This document shows, in pieces, positions 11,090-19,797 of a DNA stretch of 56,799 nucleotides. Origin of the DNA: Endotrypanum monterogeii. Lineage: Eukaryota > Euglenozoa > Kinetoplastea > Trypanosomatida > Trypanosomatidae. The notes under the pieces are model-generated. The model ran no database searches and had not been told where the DNA came from. It worked only from the letters and a program-made list of their open reading frames with translations. The stretch is taken from NCBI GenBank assembly GCA_000333855.2, contig CM007344.1, forward strand, positions 572,986 through 629,784, written 5' to 3'. The position numbers and the translations under genes are program-made. The stretch's first letter is position 1. The number at the start of each line of letters is the position of its first letter.

Positions 11090-11617
11090 GAGGCCGTTCA
11101 GAATTTCTGAGAAAGTAAATAGGGCTCAAATTTAGTGTACTTCAGCATAGTCCTCTTCCTGAAGCACCAAACCAAGGATGCGGTGAGGAGGGGGAAACGC
11201 ACACAGAGACTTCTTGAGGGTCAAAGAAGAAGATACAAGGAACAGAAAGGGTAATAATAAGATTTTTGGAGCCTTTGGAACATGACAAAATACTCTATGT
11301 ATTTGGGAGCTTGTAAAACAGAGAAAGGGTTGGTCAATTCAACACTTCTGCTTCTCTAAACGCTGCCTTGAATTCTTTTTGAATTAAAATATTTTAGGAA
11401 TATCATAGGTGTAACTACTGGAGAAAAAACTAAGCACAGATAGAACGCGATCGTATGAAAATAGAGCATCACAATGGTGTGAAAAAAAAAAACGCCTTGG
11501 AGTAATGATGCAAACCGTGACAGTCGTTCACAAAAGCTTGCCAATAATTTTGGGAGGCGAGTGCCTCCCAACTGGGGCCAGCTCGGAGAGTTATCAGAGC
11601 GAACAGAAGCTGCAGCT
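11090..11617. other. Spacer between Pam18-like and PTAR1-like genes
   Basis: 528 bases, comparatively A/T-rich and without long microsatellites. A pyrimidine stretch ending in CAG on the minus strand (plus 11107-11120) is a weak candidate trans-splice site for the PTAR1-like mRNA. No gene is seen. Confidence 0.5.
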
Positions 11618-11983
11618 TCACTTGATGACAATATCTTTCGCTTCGTTCAACTTTGTGGCAATATAAGGTGTTCCACCAGTATCACTGTGGAAATCTCTCA
11701 TTATGATCCGGTATCGTTTCTTTACCTCCTCTGGAGTTGGTCGACCAAAAGTAGCACCTGCTTCGTTCTCCGTGAATCCAAGGAGCATGTAGGCCTCGTA
11801 TTCGGTCATGGTGGGTTGGAAACCGTATTCGAACTTGTGATATGGCCTTGCGTGTTTGAGAAAGGGTGAGGATGCGCTTTGCCCACTTGTAGCGGTGACG
11901 CGCTGCGCGATACGGGGGCCGACACGGGAAAGGTAGTAGATTCCGCATCCAAAAAGAATACCCGCAACGATTGGGAGTACCAT
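11618..11983 (-). CDS. Pam18/Tim14-like inner-membrane J protein with degenerate HPD motif
   Basis: A 121-residue protein with one N-terminal membrane span (about residues 2-21, VLPIVAGILFGCGIYYLSRV) followed by a C-terminal J-like domain. The segment TMTEYEAYMLLGF and the end GGTPYIATKLNEAKDI align well with yeast and human Pam18/Tim14, the mitochondrial co-chaperone that stimulates Hsp70 at the TIM23 channel. The key tripeptide is H99-S100-D101 instead of HPD, so Hsp70 stimulation is doubtful. Pam16 is also degenerate but lacks this membrane span, which favours Pam18. The frame is open further upstream to an ATG at 12298, but that extension is translated G/C-run DNA; the ATG at 11981-11983 gives the family's normal length and start (M-V/A-LPI). 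I recall work in T. brucei giving its Pam18 a role outside protein import. Confidence 0.85.
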   Translation of the reverse strand: MVLPIVAGILFGCGIYYLSRVGPRIAQRVTATSGQSASSPFLKHARPYHKFEYGFQPTMTEYEAYMLLGFTENEAGATFGRPTPEEVKKRYRIIMRDFHSDTGGTPYIATKLNEAKDIVIK

Positions 11984-12413
11984 TTTCAGCTTGCGCCTTG
12001 AGTCCCGGGCATCCTGGGTGGATGCGTGTGCATTAGGTGTGGGTGTGTGTGTAGTGGGGGGGGGGATGTGTTTGGGGGTGTAGTGGGCTTGCCCCGCGGT
12101 TGGGCCGGGGGGGGGGCGGCTGGGCCAGGGCCAGGCGCGCGCGGCTGCGGGGTTGGCCCCGGCGCCCATTTTTCCCACGGGTTTCGCGAACCCGCCGGTG
12201 TGGCTGGGGCGCCGAAAACGGCTTTTCCGCATGTATTTTTTTTTTGTTGTGGCAGTGTTTGTGGGGAGGGGGTGGTGGTGGAAAGACCGGCGGGTCATTG
12301 ATACCGTCAGCGGTCGTAAGAAAGAGAAAAAGGATTATGAAACGTGCCCAGCGGCAGCGGCGAGGAGGGGTACGTTCAAAGCCGTCCTTGGCTCTAGTCT
12401 TCAGGGGCTCTCG
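11984..12413. other. Spacer upstream of Pam18-like gene with homopolymer-dense segment
   Basis: 430 bases between the 528-residue coiled-coil gene and the Pam18-like gene. Bases 12070-12290 are unusually rich in G and C runs of 3-10 and unlike the A/G-rich spacers elsewhere. The rest includes a GT/G-rich stretch that becomes the pyrimidine tract of the Pam18 mRNA. Confidence 0.6.
12014..12070 (-). promoter_or_regulatory. Probable spliced-leader acceptor of the Pam18-like mRNA
   Basis: On the minus strand a C-rich/AC-rich pyrimidine tract (plus 12020-12065) is followed by CCCAG, with the AG at plus 12014-12015. This would give a 5' UTR of about 30 bases before the ATG at 11983 and supports that start over the upstream one. 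The site is predicted from pattern only. Confidence 0.45.
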
Positions 12414-14000
12414 TCAGAGGACGGCATTGTCGGTGCGCCGCGTCCTCTGCGTGTGCCGGTTTCTCGTCCTTTTGTGCTCGTAGGCCCTGCCGTCTTCATA
12501 GGCGAGTCGGATTTGATGCTCCACTTCATGTTGAAGTTTGTTCATGATGCACTGCCGATCGCGCAACACCTCATCGTAGGCCTGCTGCAACTGCGCGGCG
12601 TGGTCCTGCGCCATGCGTTCACTCCGCCGAACCTCACCCTCGTACAGATGCTGAAGACGCTCGCTTTCCAGCTGTGCAACGCGGTTGCGCTCCTGCAGCA
12701 GCTGCAGGCGAGAGCGCAGTTGAGCCACTTCCTCTTGCTGACGCTGCATGAGAAGCAGGTCTGTATCTGTCGGAGCAGCCGGCGTCTCGACGAGGATGCC
12801 AGCCTGTGCCAGTGAAATGAGGTCGCGTTCGTTCGCGTCAACCTGGGCACTGGCTCCCGCCGCTAGCTGCCTTTTCGTGGCGAGGCTTCGAGCTTGCAGC
12901 GCTGCGCTATCTGAAAGCCACGTAAGCCCTGCGTCGAAGGCGATGAGCACAGGGTCCCAGAAGATGTCAAGCAGCAACCCTTGCCGCATCAACTCTTCTT
13001 CTTGCTCGAGTTCCACCAGCGGAGACGGGGAAGGTACACTAGCCTGTGCCGACGCGGCTGCTGCACTGACAACGCGCACATTGCTAATCCAATTGCCGTC
13101 CTGTGCGAGGTCCTCCAGGCCGACCACCCTATTGTGGAGTCGCCGCTCTTCGCTGCGGAGCTGCTCGACTTCGAGAACTGCAGTGGTCAGTTGCGCTTCT
13201 GCACGCTGCTTCTGCTGCTCTAGCATTTCTGTTTTGCTACGCAGCTGTGTCACTTCCTCGGATAGGCGACTCGCCAACGTGCGGAAGTCCTGCAGAGCTG
13301 CATTTGCCTTGCGCAGCTGGGCTAGTTCTGCTTCGCGCAGCAGTCCGATCTGTGCTAGCGCATCGTCGAGGCGGTAGATCTGTGTTTGAGCTATCACGGG
13401 ATCGAACAAGGCCAGAGAAGCCTGTAGAGCAGCATGAACCCCTCTTTCGTCTTGCGCAGAGAGTACAGCCGCGGACGTAGCATCTTCCTTCATCGAGGCT
13501 TTGACGGTTGCGTTTGGAGAGGCGTTGCCCAGAAGTCCATGGAGCACGCAGACGGTTCGCGTGAGATCCTCTACTTGCAGCTGTGCGCGCTGCAGCTGGG
13601 TGCTGAGATAGGTGATGTGATAGAGCAGTTGCTGCCGATCGGCATAGTCAGCGGCGGTGATGTGTATATGCTCTTCACTTGTCACAGGTGGTGCTAAGGG
13701 CAGGATGGGCCGAGTTGCTTGCATACCGGATAGTGATGGCGCCGCACACCCCTGAGAAAGGGGATCTTGCCTACGAGACCGCTCCCCACCCTCGCCGTCG
13801 GGGAGCCCATTCGTCGCATTTGCTCGCCGTTCTAGCGATGGTGCGCCGGATGGCAACCTCGATGTAGCAGTGTCTTCCACCCCGATTGATTGCTCTGTCG
13901 GGGATGAGAGTGTGGAAACGCCAGTAACGAGCGGACTAGTGGCGCGCGCTGACAAGGCCTGAGACGCCCCCGGAGGCGTGGAGACTGCAATTTCCGCCAT
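12414..14000 (-). CDS. Conserved-type coiled-coil protein of unknown function
   Basis: A 528-residue protein. The first ~130 residues are Ser/Thr/Pro/Ala-rich and probably disordered. From about residue 135 onward heptad-like patterns rich in Leu, Gln, Glu, Arg and Ala predominate (for example LSTQLQRAQLQVEDLTRTV, QLRSKTEMLEQQKQRAEAQL and QRQQEEVAQLRSRLQLLQER). A break near residues 295-390 separates two coiled-coil blocks. The basic C terminus may be flexible. I do not recognise a named family. Cytoskeletal or basal-body scaffolding would be typical for such proteins in trypanosomatids, but nothing in the sequence fixes it. The ATG at 13998-14000 is the first in frame. Confidence 0.75.
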   Translation of the reverse strand: MAEIAVSTPPGASQALSARATSPLVTGVSTLSSPTEQSIGVEDTATSRLPSGAPSLERRANATNGLPDGEGGERSRRQDPLSQGCAAPSLSGMQATRPILPLAPPVTSEEHIHITAADYADRQQLLYHITYLSTQLQRAQLQVEDLTRTVCVLHGLLGNASPNATVKASMKEDATSAAVLSAQDERGVHAALQASLALFDPVIAQTQIYRLDDALAQIGLLREAELAQLRKANAALQDFRTLASRLSEEVTQLRSKTEMLEQQKQRAEAQLTTAVLEVEQLRSEERRLHNRVVGLEDLAQDGNWISNVRVVSAAAASAQASVPSPSPLVELEQEEELMRQGLLLDIFWDPVLIAFDAGLTWLSDSAALQARSLATKRQLAAGASAQVDANERDLISLAQAGILVETPAAPTDTDLLLMQRQQEEVAQLRSRLQLLQERNRVAQLESERLQHLYEGEVRRSERMAQDHAAQLQQAYDEVLRDRQCIMNKLQHEVEHQIRLAYEDGRAYEHKRTRNRHTQRTRRTDNAVL

Positions 14001-14398
14001 CTTGACCTTTGTGTACGTGAGCTCGCGCCCTGACGGTTGTGCCCGCGACTTGAAGGAGAACGCCAGTCAGCACGACAATCGAAAACAAAAACGACGTAGC
14101 AGTATTCTATGAGGGCTATCCGTTTTTTTTTGTGTGTGCGCCGGCCAATGCTGTGTGTTCTTCGTCACAGACGCTTTGCGCCTTCGCGCACTGGGTCTCT
14201 ATGAAGTTGGGTATGGGGGGGGGGTGGTGGTGGTGGTGGTGTTGAGCTGTGAGAGGGATGCACGTGTGTGCCGATGAAGCCCCCGGTTCAGACGTTAGCA
14301 TGAAGAGAGAGAGAGAGGGGGGGTAGCCTTTTTTTTTTGTACTGGAAAAGAGGTTGACTTACTTGTACCGTCAGGAGTCTCGCTCTCTCCTTCTCTCT

Positions 14399-14420
14399 GT
14401 GTGTGTGTGTGTGTGTGTGT
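14399..14420. repeat. (TG)n microsatellite
   Basis: Eleven TG units in the spacer downstream of the ITPK-like gene. Confidence 0.95.
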
Positions 14421-14674
14421 AGAGCCAAGAACCGGACGCGTGCGGGGCGGTAACGAGGAGGAGGGAGGGGGAATTGGAGAGACAGGACGACGGTCTAGAT
14501 ATTGCCACCCGAACGCCAAACTTTCTATCGCAGGAGTCGTTTCGTCGCCGCAGAGGTCACTGCTCCATGTACGACAAGGAGGAGATACCAGCAGTGGTGG
14601 TGATGGGGGTAGACTGTGCCCAACGCATGTAATGACGTAGTGAGCGCACCCAGCAAAAGGAGGATGGTGCCGAG

Positions 14675-14734
14675 GTGTGTGTGTGTGTGTGTGTGTGTGG
14701 AGGAGGGGGGGAAGAGTGCACCTATATATACATC

Positions 14735-14770
<36 letters not shown>

Positions 14771-14771
14771 C
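14675..14771. repeat. Compound (GT)n-(G)n-(TA)n microsatellite
   Basis: A (GT)12-13 run (14675-14699), a G-rich link, then an interrupted TA tract (14723-14771) with single C interruptions. It is likely to be length-variable and hard to sequence. Confidence 0.9.
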
Positions 14772-14968
14772 ACTTATGTAAAATCTTTTTTATATAGTTA
14801 TGCGTGTTTTGTGTGACACAGGGAGATCAATGTCGCCAACTCCTAGCAGAGCCCGGTTGGGGGAGTTGAACAAGAGAAAGCCCACCGTTACTGCCTTCGG
14901 TTTTCTTCCCACTCGCATAATTAAGACACCTTTTCAGCTACTTGGTCGAGGGCCGCCGCCTTTTTCCC

Positions 14969-16873
14969 CTACGCACGTAGACTGGATGAGGCACGCCGGC
15001 GCTGCGACTGGCTGGTTGATTCATTTTGAGCATGCATAGCTCTCGTCGCGATCAGCTCTAGCAACTCTTGGTTCGCCCCGTCCACTCCTTTATAGCCAGG
15101 AAAGTAGTTGGCATCAATGACCACCGGGATACTGTCTAGCAAGAGCGGCGTTGGCGCACCGGAGAGGGGGTCAAACATGTCACTGGCGCTAAGCAGTTCC
15201 AGCGCTCGATTCGATGGTACTGCGGCACCCATATGAGGTTCAGTGCCCTTCCTGAGGTCACCCGAGAGCTCTGGAGATGTCCCTGGAGTGCCGACACTGG
15301 AGTTGGTTTCCCTCGACGGCGAAGTCACCACTCTGCTGTACTGCACCGAGGCGCCTTGGGTGTGACCGATTCCGTGTGCACCCTTGAAGTAGCATGGGTG
15401 TGCAAGATGGTTCGGTAGAAGCACTAAATCAAAGCCGAGGAGGGAGAGATCGATGCCTTTGGCCCCCGCGATGGAGTGGGCGATGTTACGGATGGCGGTG
15501 AAGGCGGGAGTGCCCGGGGCAAAGAACGCACTCCAGTTTTCTGCTGGTGCCAGAAGAGGGTCAGCAGAGAAAAGCGCCTTATCCTGCGAATCAATCATCA
15601 CCGGCACATTCACGGCCGTTGAGCTGTTTGTCTGCTTCCACAAGCGGGCTAGGAGGTTCACGGTAGGACAAACCTTCAGACTCAAGTTCGAGCCGACACA
15701 GTACACCTTCACCAGCACTGGAAGTGCGAAAAAGTAGAACTCCTGCACAATAAAACGATGGGCCTCAGTCGGGAGGACAGCCTCAACGGCACCCGGCACC
15801 GTCACGTTCGCATCGCGAGAGAACCACATTACCAAATGATGGGTGAAGGCAGGACCAGTCGCATCGTCCGGCTTCGCGACCCACCAACGTCCCGTAGTCA
15901 TCTCGTGTGGCCCCGCTCCGTCTGGTTTTCCTCCCATCGACCTAAAAGAATGGTTGCTTAGTGGGATCGCTGCGCTGGAACTGGCCGTACATCGGGTAGG
16001 GCTACACGACACACCGGTGGAGCGGTCCCATATGAACGTGGGCGGAATGGGGGCGATGGGTCTTCCATCATTGGCAGTTTTGTTTAGAAATTTGCAGAGC
16101 GCCCTGCGCGACATGAGCGGAAACGTGTTCTCGAGAGGGTCCAGCACAATGAGCGGTGCCCTGCGTTGTCGATTCCTCCGCCTCTGTGCGAGGTGGCACC
16201 ACTTCTTCAAGGCAACAATGGCACATGGTGCACCAAATGTTGTCACCTTGTGCAACACCACGTCCACTTCATCCGACAGCATTCGCTGATCCAACTCGAC
16301 TGCGTCGCGGGGCGTGCTGTCTGCTACTGAGTTCTTGCCCGGTCGGGTGATTTGTCCTGCCGCTTTGACCTCGTGCTCATTCGTCGCGGTGCCAGTAGGG
16401 GAGGAGGACGAGGACTCGTCGCTGATTTCACCCGCAGCACTGAGAGTCATACGATTCTGTTGTGCATCATAGTTCAAGTTGACAAAACGGAAGAGAGAAG
16501 GCGGGGCATCAGAGCGGGGCAGCGAGTCGGCGGCCGCACCGCGACCACATCCAGAAGAGTCCACTGCGCTTACATGGGAGGCGTAGCTTGTTGGATCACT
16601 CCCAAGAAGAGGACTCATAATGCGGCTTTTGCTATCGGGAAGATTGCAGCCCTTTTCTTCCGATGTCGTTGCTTCACGCTCATGTCCACAAACATCGCTC
16701 CGACCCGCCTGCTGTTGGAAGTGGACAAGCCGTTCATTGTGCAGCCTCCCTGCTGCTCGTAGCGCATCGAAAGATTGCACATGCTTCTTCGAGCTCGCGC
16801 AGAGTGCGATGGTGATAGTGTGCATCGTCGCTGGTGCTGAAGTTGCCATGGAAAGCGGCATAACCCGATCCAT
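14969..16873 (-). CDS. Inositol tetrakisphosphate 1-kinase (ITPK)-like ATP-grasp kinase
   Basis: A 634-residue protein resembling ITPK1 (inositol 1,3,4-trisphosphate 5/6-kinase). Visible marks are LDPLENTFPLMSRRALCKFL from residue 244 (family: LDP followed by a conserved N/R helix), WWVAKPDDATGPAFTHHLVM (ATP-grasp lysine region), FIVQEFYFFALPVLVKVYCVG, and VIDANYFPGYKGV with D587 and N589, the metal-binding D-x-N-x-FPGYKG signature. The family phosphorylates soluble inositol phosphates with ATP. At 634 residues it is much longer than human ITPK1 (414); the extra length is in Ser/Ala-rich insertions at ~50-200, ~285-320 and ~500-560. The open frame starts upstream with GTG; the first ATG is 16873, but starts at 16861, 16849 or 16825 are possible because family homology begins near Met17 (MHTITIALCASSKK). 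Confidence 0.85.
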   Translation of the reverse strand: MDRVMPLSMATSAPATMHTITIALCASSKKHVQSFDALRAAGRLHNERLVHFQQQAGRSDVCGHEREATTSEEKGCNLPDSKSRIMSPLLGSDPTSYASHVSAVDSSGCGRGAAADSLPRSDAPPSLFRFVNLNYDAQQNRMTLSAAGEISDESSSSSPTGTATNEHEVKAAGQITRPGKNSVADSTPRDAVELDQRMLSDEVDVVLHKVTTFGAPCAIVALKKWCHLAQRRRNRQRRAPLIVLDPLENTFPLMSRRALCKFLNKTANDGRPIAPIPPTFIWDRSTGVSCSPTRCTASSSAAIPLSNHSFRSMGGKPDGAGPHEMTTGRWWVAKPDDATGPAFTHHLVMWFSRDANVTVPGAVEAVLPTEAHRFIVQEFYFFALPVLVKVYCVGSNLSLKVCPTVNLLARLWKQTNSSTAVNVPVMIDSQDKALFSADPLLAPAENWSAFFAPGTPAFTAIRNIAHSIAGAKGIDLSLLGFDLVLLPNHLAHPCYFKGAHGIGHTQGASVQYSRVVTSPSRETNSSVGTPGTSPELSGDLRKGTEPHMGAAVPSNRALELLSASDMFDPLSGAPTPLLLDSIPVVIDANYFPGYKGVDGANQELLELIATRAMHAQNESTSQSQRRRASSSLRA

Positions 16874-17361
16874 CAAGACACTGCTGTACACTCAGACGCG
16901 GCGGAGCTGTCAAGGCCTACGGTGATACGTTGCTATGTATCAATGAGCACTTTGGATGTGTGAAAGCGGAGCGAGACAAGAGTCTTGGGAAAGGGTGGGC
17001 GCTGGCTGGACAGAGGAAATGCGAAGGCTGCCGCTGAAGAAAGGAAAAAAAATACCCACGACGGGTTATTGCAGAGGAGCGGGTTTTCACCCTCAAGCCC
17101 TCCTTTTTTTATGTACCGCGCGCGTGTCTGTGTGTATACAGACATGTGGAAATTTGTTACAAGTCAGGGGAGGGGCAATGGTGGTGAATTGGGCGAGCGG
17201 AGGGGGAGGAGGGAGGTTGAGGGCACAGGGTAGAAAGAATGGCGCAGCTTGTGGAAAGCGACGGTGGTCGATGCGAGAAAAACGCTGCTGAGTGTTTGCG
17301 ACTGGGGGGAAAAAAAACTACAAGTATATGCTGGCGAAAAAAAAACGCGTCAACATTGCAA

Positions 17362-17401
<40 letters not shown>

Positions 17402-18101
17402 CCTCAAAGGAAAACAACAGATGACCAACCTTTCAGCGGCTTCAGACGTGTACATACAGACACCCACGAGCTCAGTGGGGTCGTCGAGGTGAGCGACTGC
17501 GAACCCCCCCCCTCTCCCCCAATCCGTCACCGCTTTGTGTGCGGAATGATACATGGATGAGCGCGGGTGTACAGTGCGCTGGCCAAACTCTCCATCAGTG
17601 ACGTTAATGCTGCGTGTATTTGGTTTGTCTGCTCTCCAAGTAAAATTGAGTTGGCAAGTAGCGGATGCATGAATGAGAAGGGGGAGAGGGGCGGATGGGA
17701 AGGTGAGTCGTGCGCATAAACCTCTGTTCTCTGTCATGGAGAGAGAGAACTCACAGCCTAGTCTTGTCATCTCCACACAGGGCCATATAGGTGTGTCTGC
17801 GCGTCTACATTCCCCCCGCTTCACCCACCCCCTGCCAGCCTCGCTCTATATTTCCAAGGTCTCCAAGCCCCCCCCCCTGGAAATGCGCCAGGCTCCTCTT
17901 CGCCGTATGAACATCTGGGCCCTTCTCGGTACTTCCGTGTCGTTGAGCTAGATCCCTTGGACACATCTGTGAAGATAATGGAGGCTGTCAGCTGAGAAGA
18001 GGGAAACATCTCTATGCTGCTGCTCACTTCGACGTTTCTCTGAGGCACATGATCACTTCTCCCTATGAGCCCCTCTTTGCCACTCGCCTCATTTTCCCTT
18101 C
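16874..18101. other. Spacer between membrane-protein gene and ITPK-like gene
   Basis: 1.23 kb with a long TA tract at 17365-17397, GT-containing stretches and G/C-runs. No coding frame with normal composition is seen. Confidence 0.6.
17365..17397. repeat. (AT)n microsatellite
   Basis: About 16 AT units. Confidence 0.95.
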
Positions 18102-19181
18102 TCATCTACGCTCGTCACTAGATAAGTAGGCCGGGTGATGGTAGTAGACAAACCAACACCATTTCAAAACCACTTCGGAGTGTCGCTGGTAAGCAATCAA
18201 CTCTTTCGCGGTCTGCACGTCAGGTGCTTCTTCCATGATGTTGGCTGACGGCCAAGACACGCACGCCAGCGTGAAGAGGCCGACCCCGCTCACGAAGGAC
18301 AGACTGACACGTGCATTTGTAGCTCGCATTAATCGTCGGTGTTGCTGCGCCACTAGTTCTCGCCGTTCCACCGGCATGTGCAGGCGGAACAATGCGAGCA
18401 GTTGCGTGAAAAGCACAGAATTACGGGGTATTGCGTTGTGGTAGAGCTGCGCTGTCTTCCAGGTCATCAGGTAGATGGATGCCAGCATGAGAGCTGGACT
18501 GATAAGAAGTTCCAGTCCATGCAGGCTGCGACTGCCCATGTGGCTGGTGAATTGCCGGTCCACATCGTACTTGGCCTGCTGCTCCAAGATTGTGAGCTCC
18601 TTGATTAGACTACGCAGTTCCTTCGCTGTGAGGGTGTGCGGTGGCTTCATCAGCTTGTCGACTAAGCCGTGATCTGTAAGCTCATAGCCAGCCAGTGGGC
18701 AGCCGGTGATCGCTCGGTACGATACAGCAGTCGTGTCGCTGGCCACACCGGCAACATCTCTGTGACCATGCGGAGCAGTGGAGTTTGTGTCGGCGCTATG
18801 CATCGGCGAGGGGCGCACTGTTTCTGACGCAGACGTCTCAGCGCTACGCAAAATCCAGGTGGACGGTCGCCACCTGCGGAGGGTCGCCCACCACGGAGTT
18901 GGGTCTTCACTAGTATCCTTGCTACCATTGTGGCTCATCAGGATCTGTGGTGTCCCTTCGGGCGGTGCGGCTGACGAGAGAGGCGAGGCAGATGCCGTAA
19001 CCGTATTGTTTAACGACGACACAGCAGTTTTCAGGTCATTGCCGCCATCAGCGGTGCTCGGCGACGCCAGTGCACGATGTGCAGGCGAGAAGATGGACAC
19101 AAGCGGCTGCTGTGTAGTGAGTGTGTCTGCAGTCGCAGAACTGAACTCGGCACCCTCAGGCTTCCGCGACCACGGCGGCAT
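18102..19181 (-). CDS. Unknown protein with two predicted membrane spans
   Basis: A 359-residue protein I do not recognise. The N-terminal ~170 residues are Ser/Thr/Ala-rich and probably disordered. A short helical region follows (LTAKELRSLIKELTILEQQA). Two hydrophobic segments lie near residues 225-245 (LELLISPALMLASIYLM) and 300-320 (VSLSFVSGVGLFTLACVSW), joined by a basic, His/Arg-rich loop. This hairpin could place it in a mitochondrial or other internal membrane, but no targeting signal is clear. The frame is open to a TTG at 19217; I chose the ATG at 19179-19181 because a strong pyrimidine tract ending in TAG sits immediately upstream. Confidence 0.7.
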   Translation of the reverse strand: MPPWSRKPEGAEFSSATADTLTTQQPLVSIFSPAHRALASPSTADGGNDLKTAVSSLNNTVTASASPLSSAAPPEGTPQILMSHNGSKDTSEDPTPWWATLRRWRPSTWILRSAETSASETVRPSPMHSADTNSTAPHGHRDVAGVASDTTAVSYRAITGCPLAGYELTDHGLVDKLMKPPHTLTAKELRSLIKELTILEQQAKYDVDRQFTSHMGSRSLHGLELLISPALMLASIYLMTWKTAQLYHNAIPRNSVLFTQLLALFRLHMPVERRELVAQQHRRLMRATNARVSLSFVSGVGLFTLACVSWPSANIMEEAPDVQTAKELIAYQRHSEVVLKWCWFVYYHHPAYLSSDERR

Positions 19182-19797
19182 TTTCTCTAAAAAAGAAACA
19201 ATCGATGAGGTAGCCAACCAAAGATATGGGGGGGGGGAGAAGTGTCCAAGGCAATATCATCGGTCATGAGGGGGAAACGTGAAGAGCCAGAGTATTACAT
19301 CCAGTTCGAGAGAGATGCTGAAGTATTGATGCCACCAGGAGGCTTTGATGTTCCTCTGTCTTGGGGGGGGGTGGTGGTGGTAGGGAGGGGGGGGTCAATC
19401 ACCGAGAGAAAGAGGGCCGAGGAGACGCATCATCAATCCTGAGAAATACTACTCCGCGTAGACACACGACACGCGCAGATTGCGTGCGCACACACGTTTC
19501 CGAATAAGAAGTTCTTACCCTCTAGTGGTTTATTTGACCCTTCCTCTCAAGGGTTAGTACGTTGTTGGGAGTGTTCATGTGTTTGTATGTCAGGAGGGGA
19601 GCGTAGATCCACTGTACATCAGGAGCTAAGAAAGGGGATGAGGGGGGGGGGGGGCTGGATAGGCTATGAATGTGTGCGTGTATGTCTGGGTGTGCGAGGA
19701 CGTTCCCCCACACGCACCCAGGCCCCCTCTTGCCCACTCGTATGGGTGTGTATGTGACAATACCTACGTGGGTGGCTGACGCAGCAGCGCACGTGCT
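19182..19797. other. Spacer between LRR-like and membrane-protein genes
   Basis: 616 bases with several G-runs (19228-19237, 19364-19371, 19388-19394, 19642-19653), which are C-runs in the transcript. No gene is seen. Confidence 0.6.
19187..19202 (-). promoter_or_regulatory. Probable spliced-leader acceptor for the two-span membrane protein
   Basis: On the minus strand GTTTC followed by a T-run ends in TAG, with the AG at plus 19187-19188, giving a 5' UTR of only about 5 bases before the ATG at 19181. A C-run further upstream (plus 19228-19237) may belong to the same signal. Confidence 0.5.

Larger units (their letters stand above)
14001..14968. other. Spacer between ITPK-like and coiled-coil genes
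   Basis: 968 bases with GA, GT and TA repeats and G-runs. The two GT tracts and the long TA tract are listed separately. No gene or structured RNA is apparent. Confidence 0.6.

Noticed and set aside
11984..12298. N-terminal extension of the Pam18-like protein
   Set aside because: The extra 105 residues are translated G/C runs and repeats; the splice acceptor and family length support the internal ATG.
12153..12815. A 220-codon open frame on the plus strand
   Set aside because: It overlaps the real minus-strand coiled-coil gene and the homopolymer-rich spacer; composition is that of an antisense shadow.
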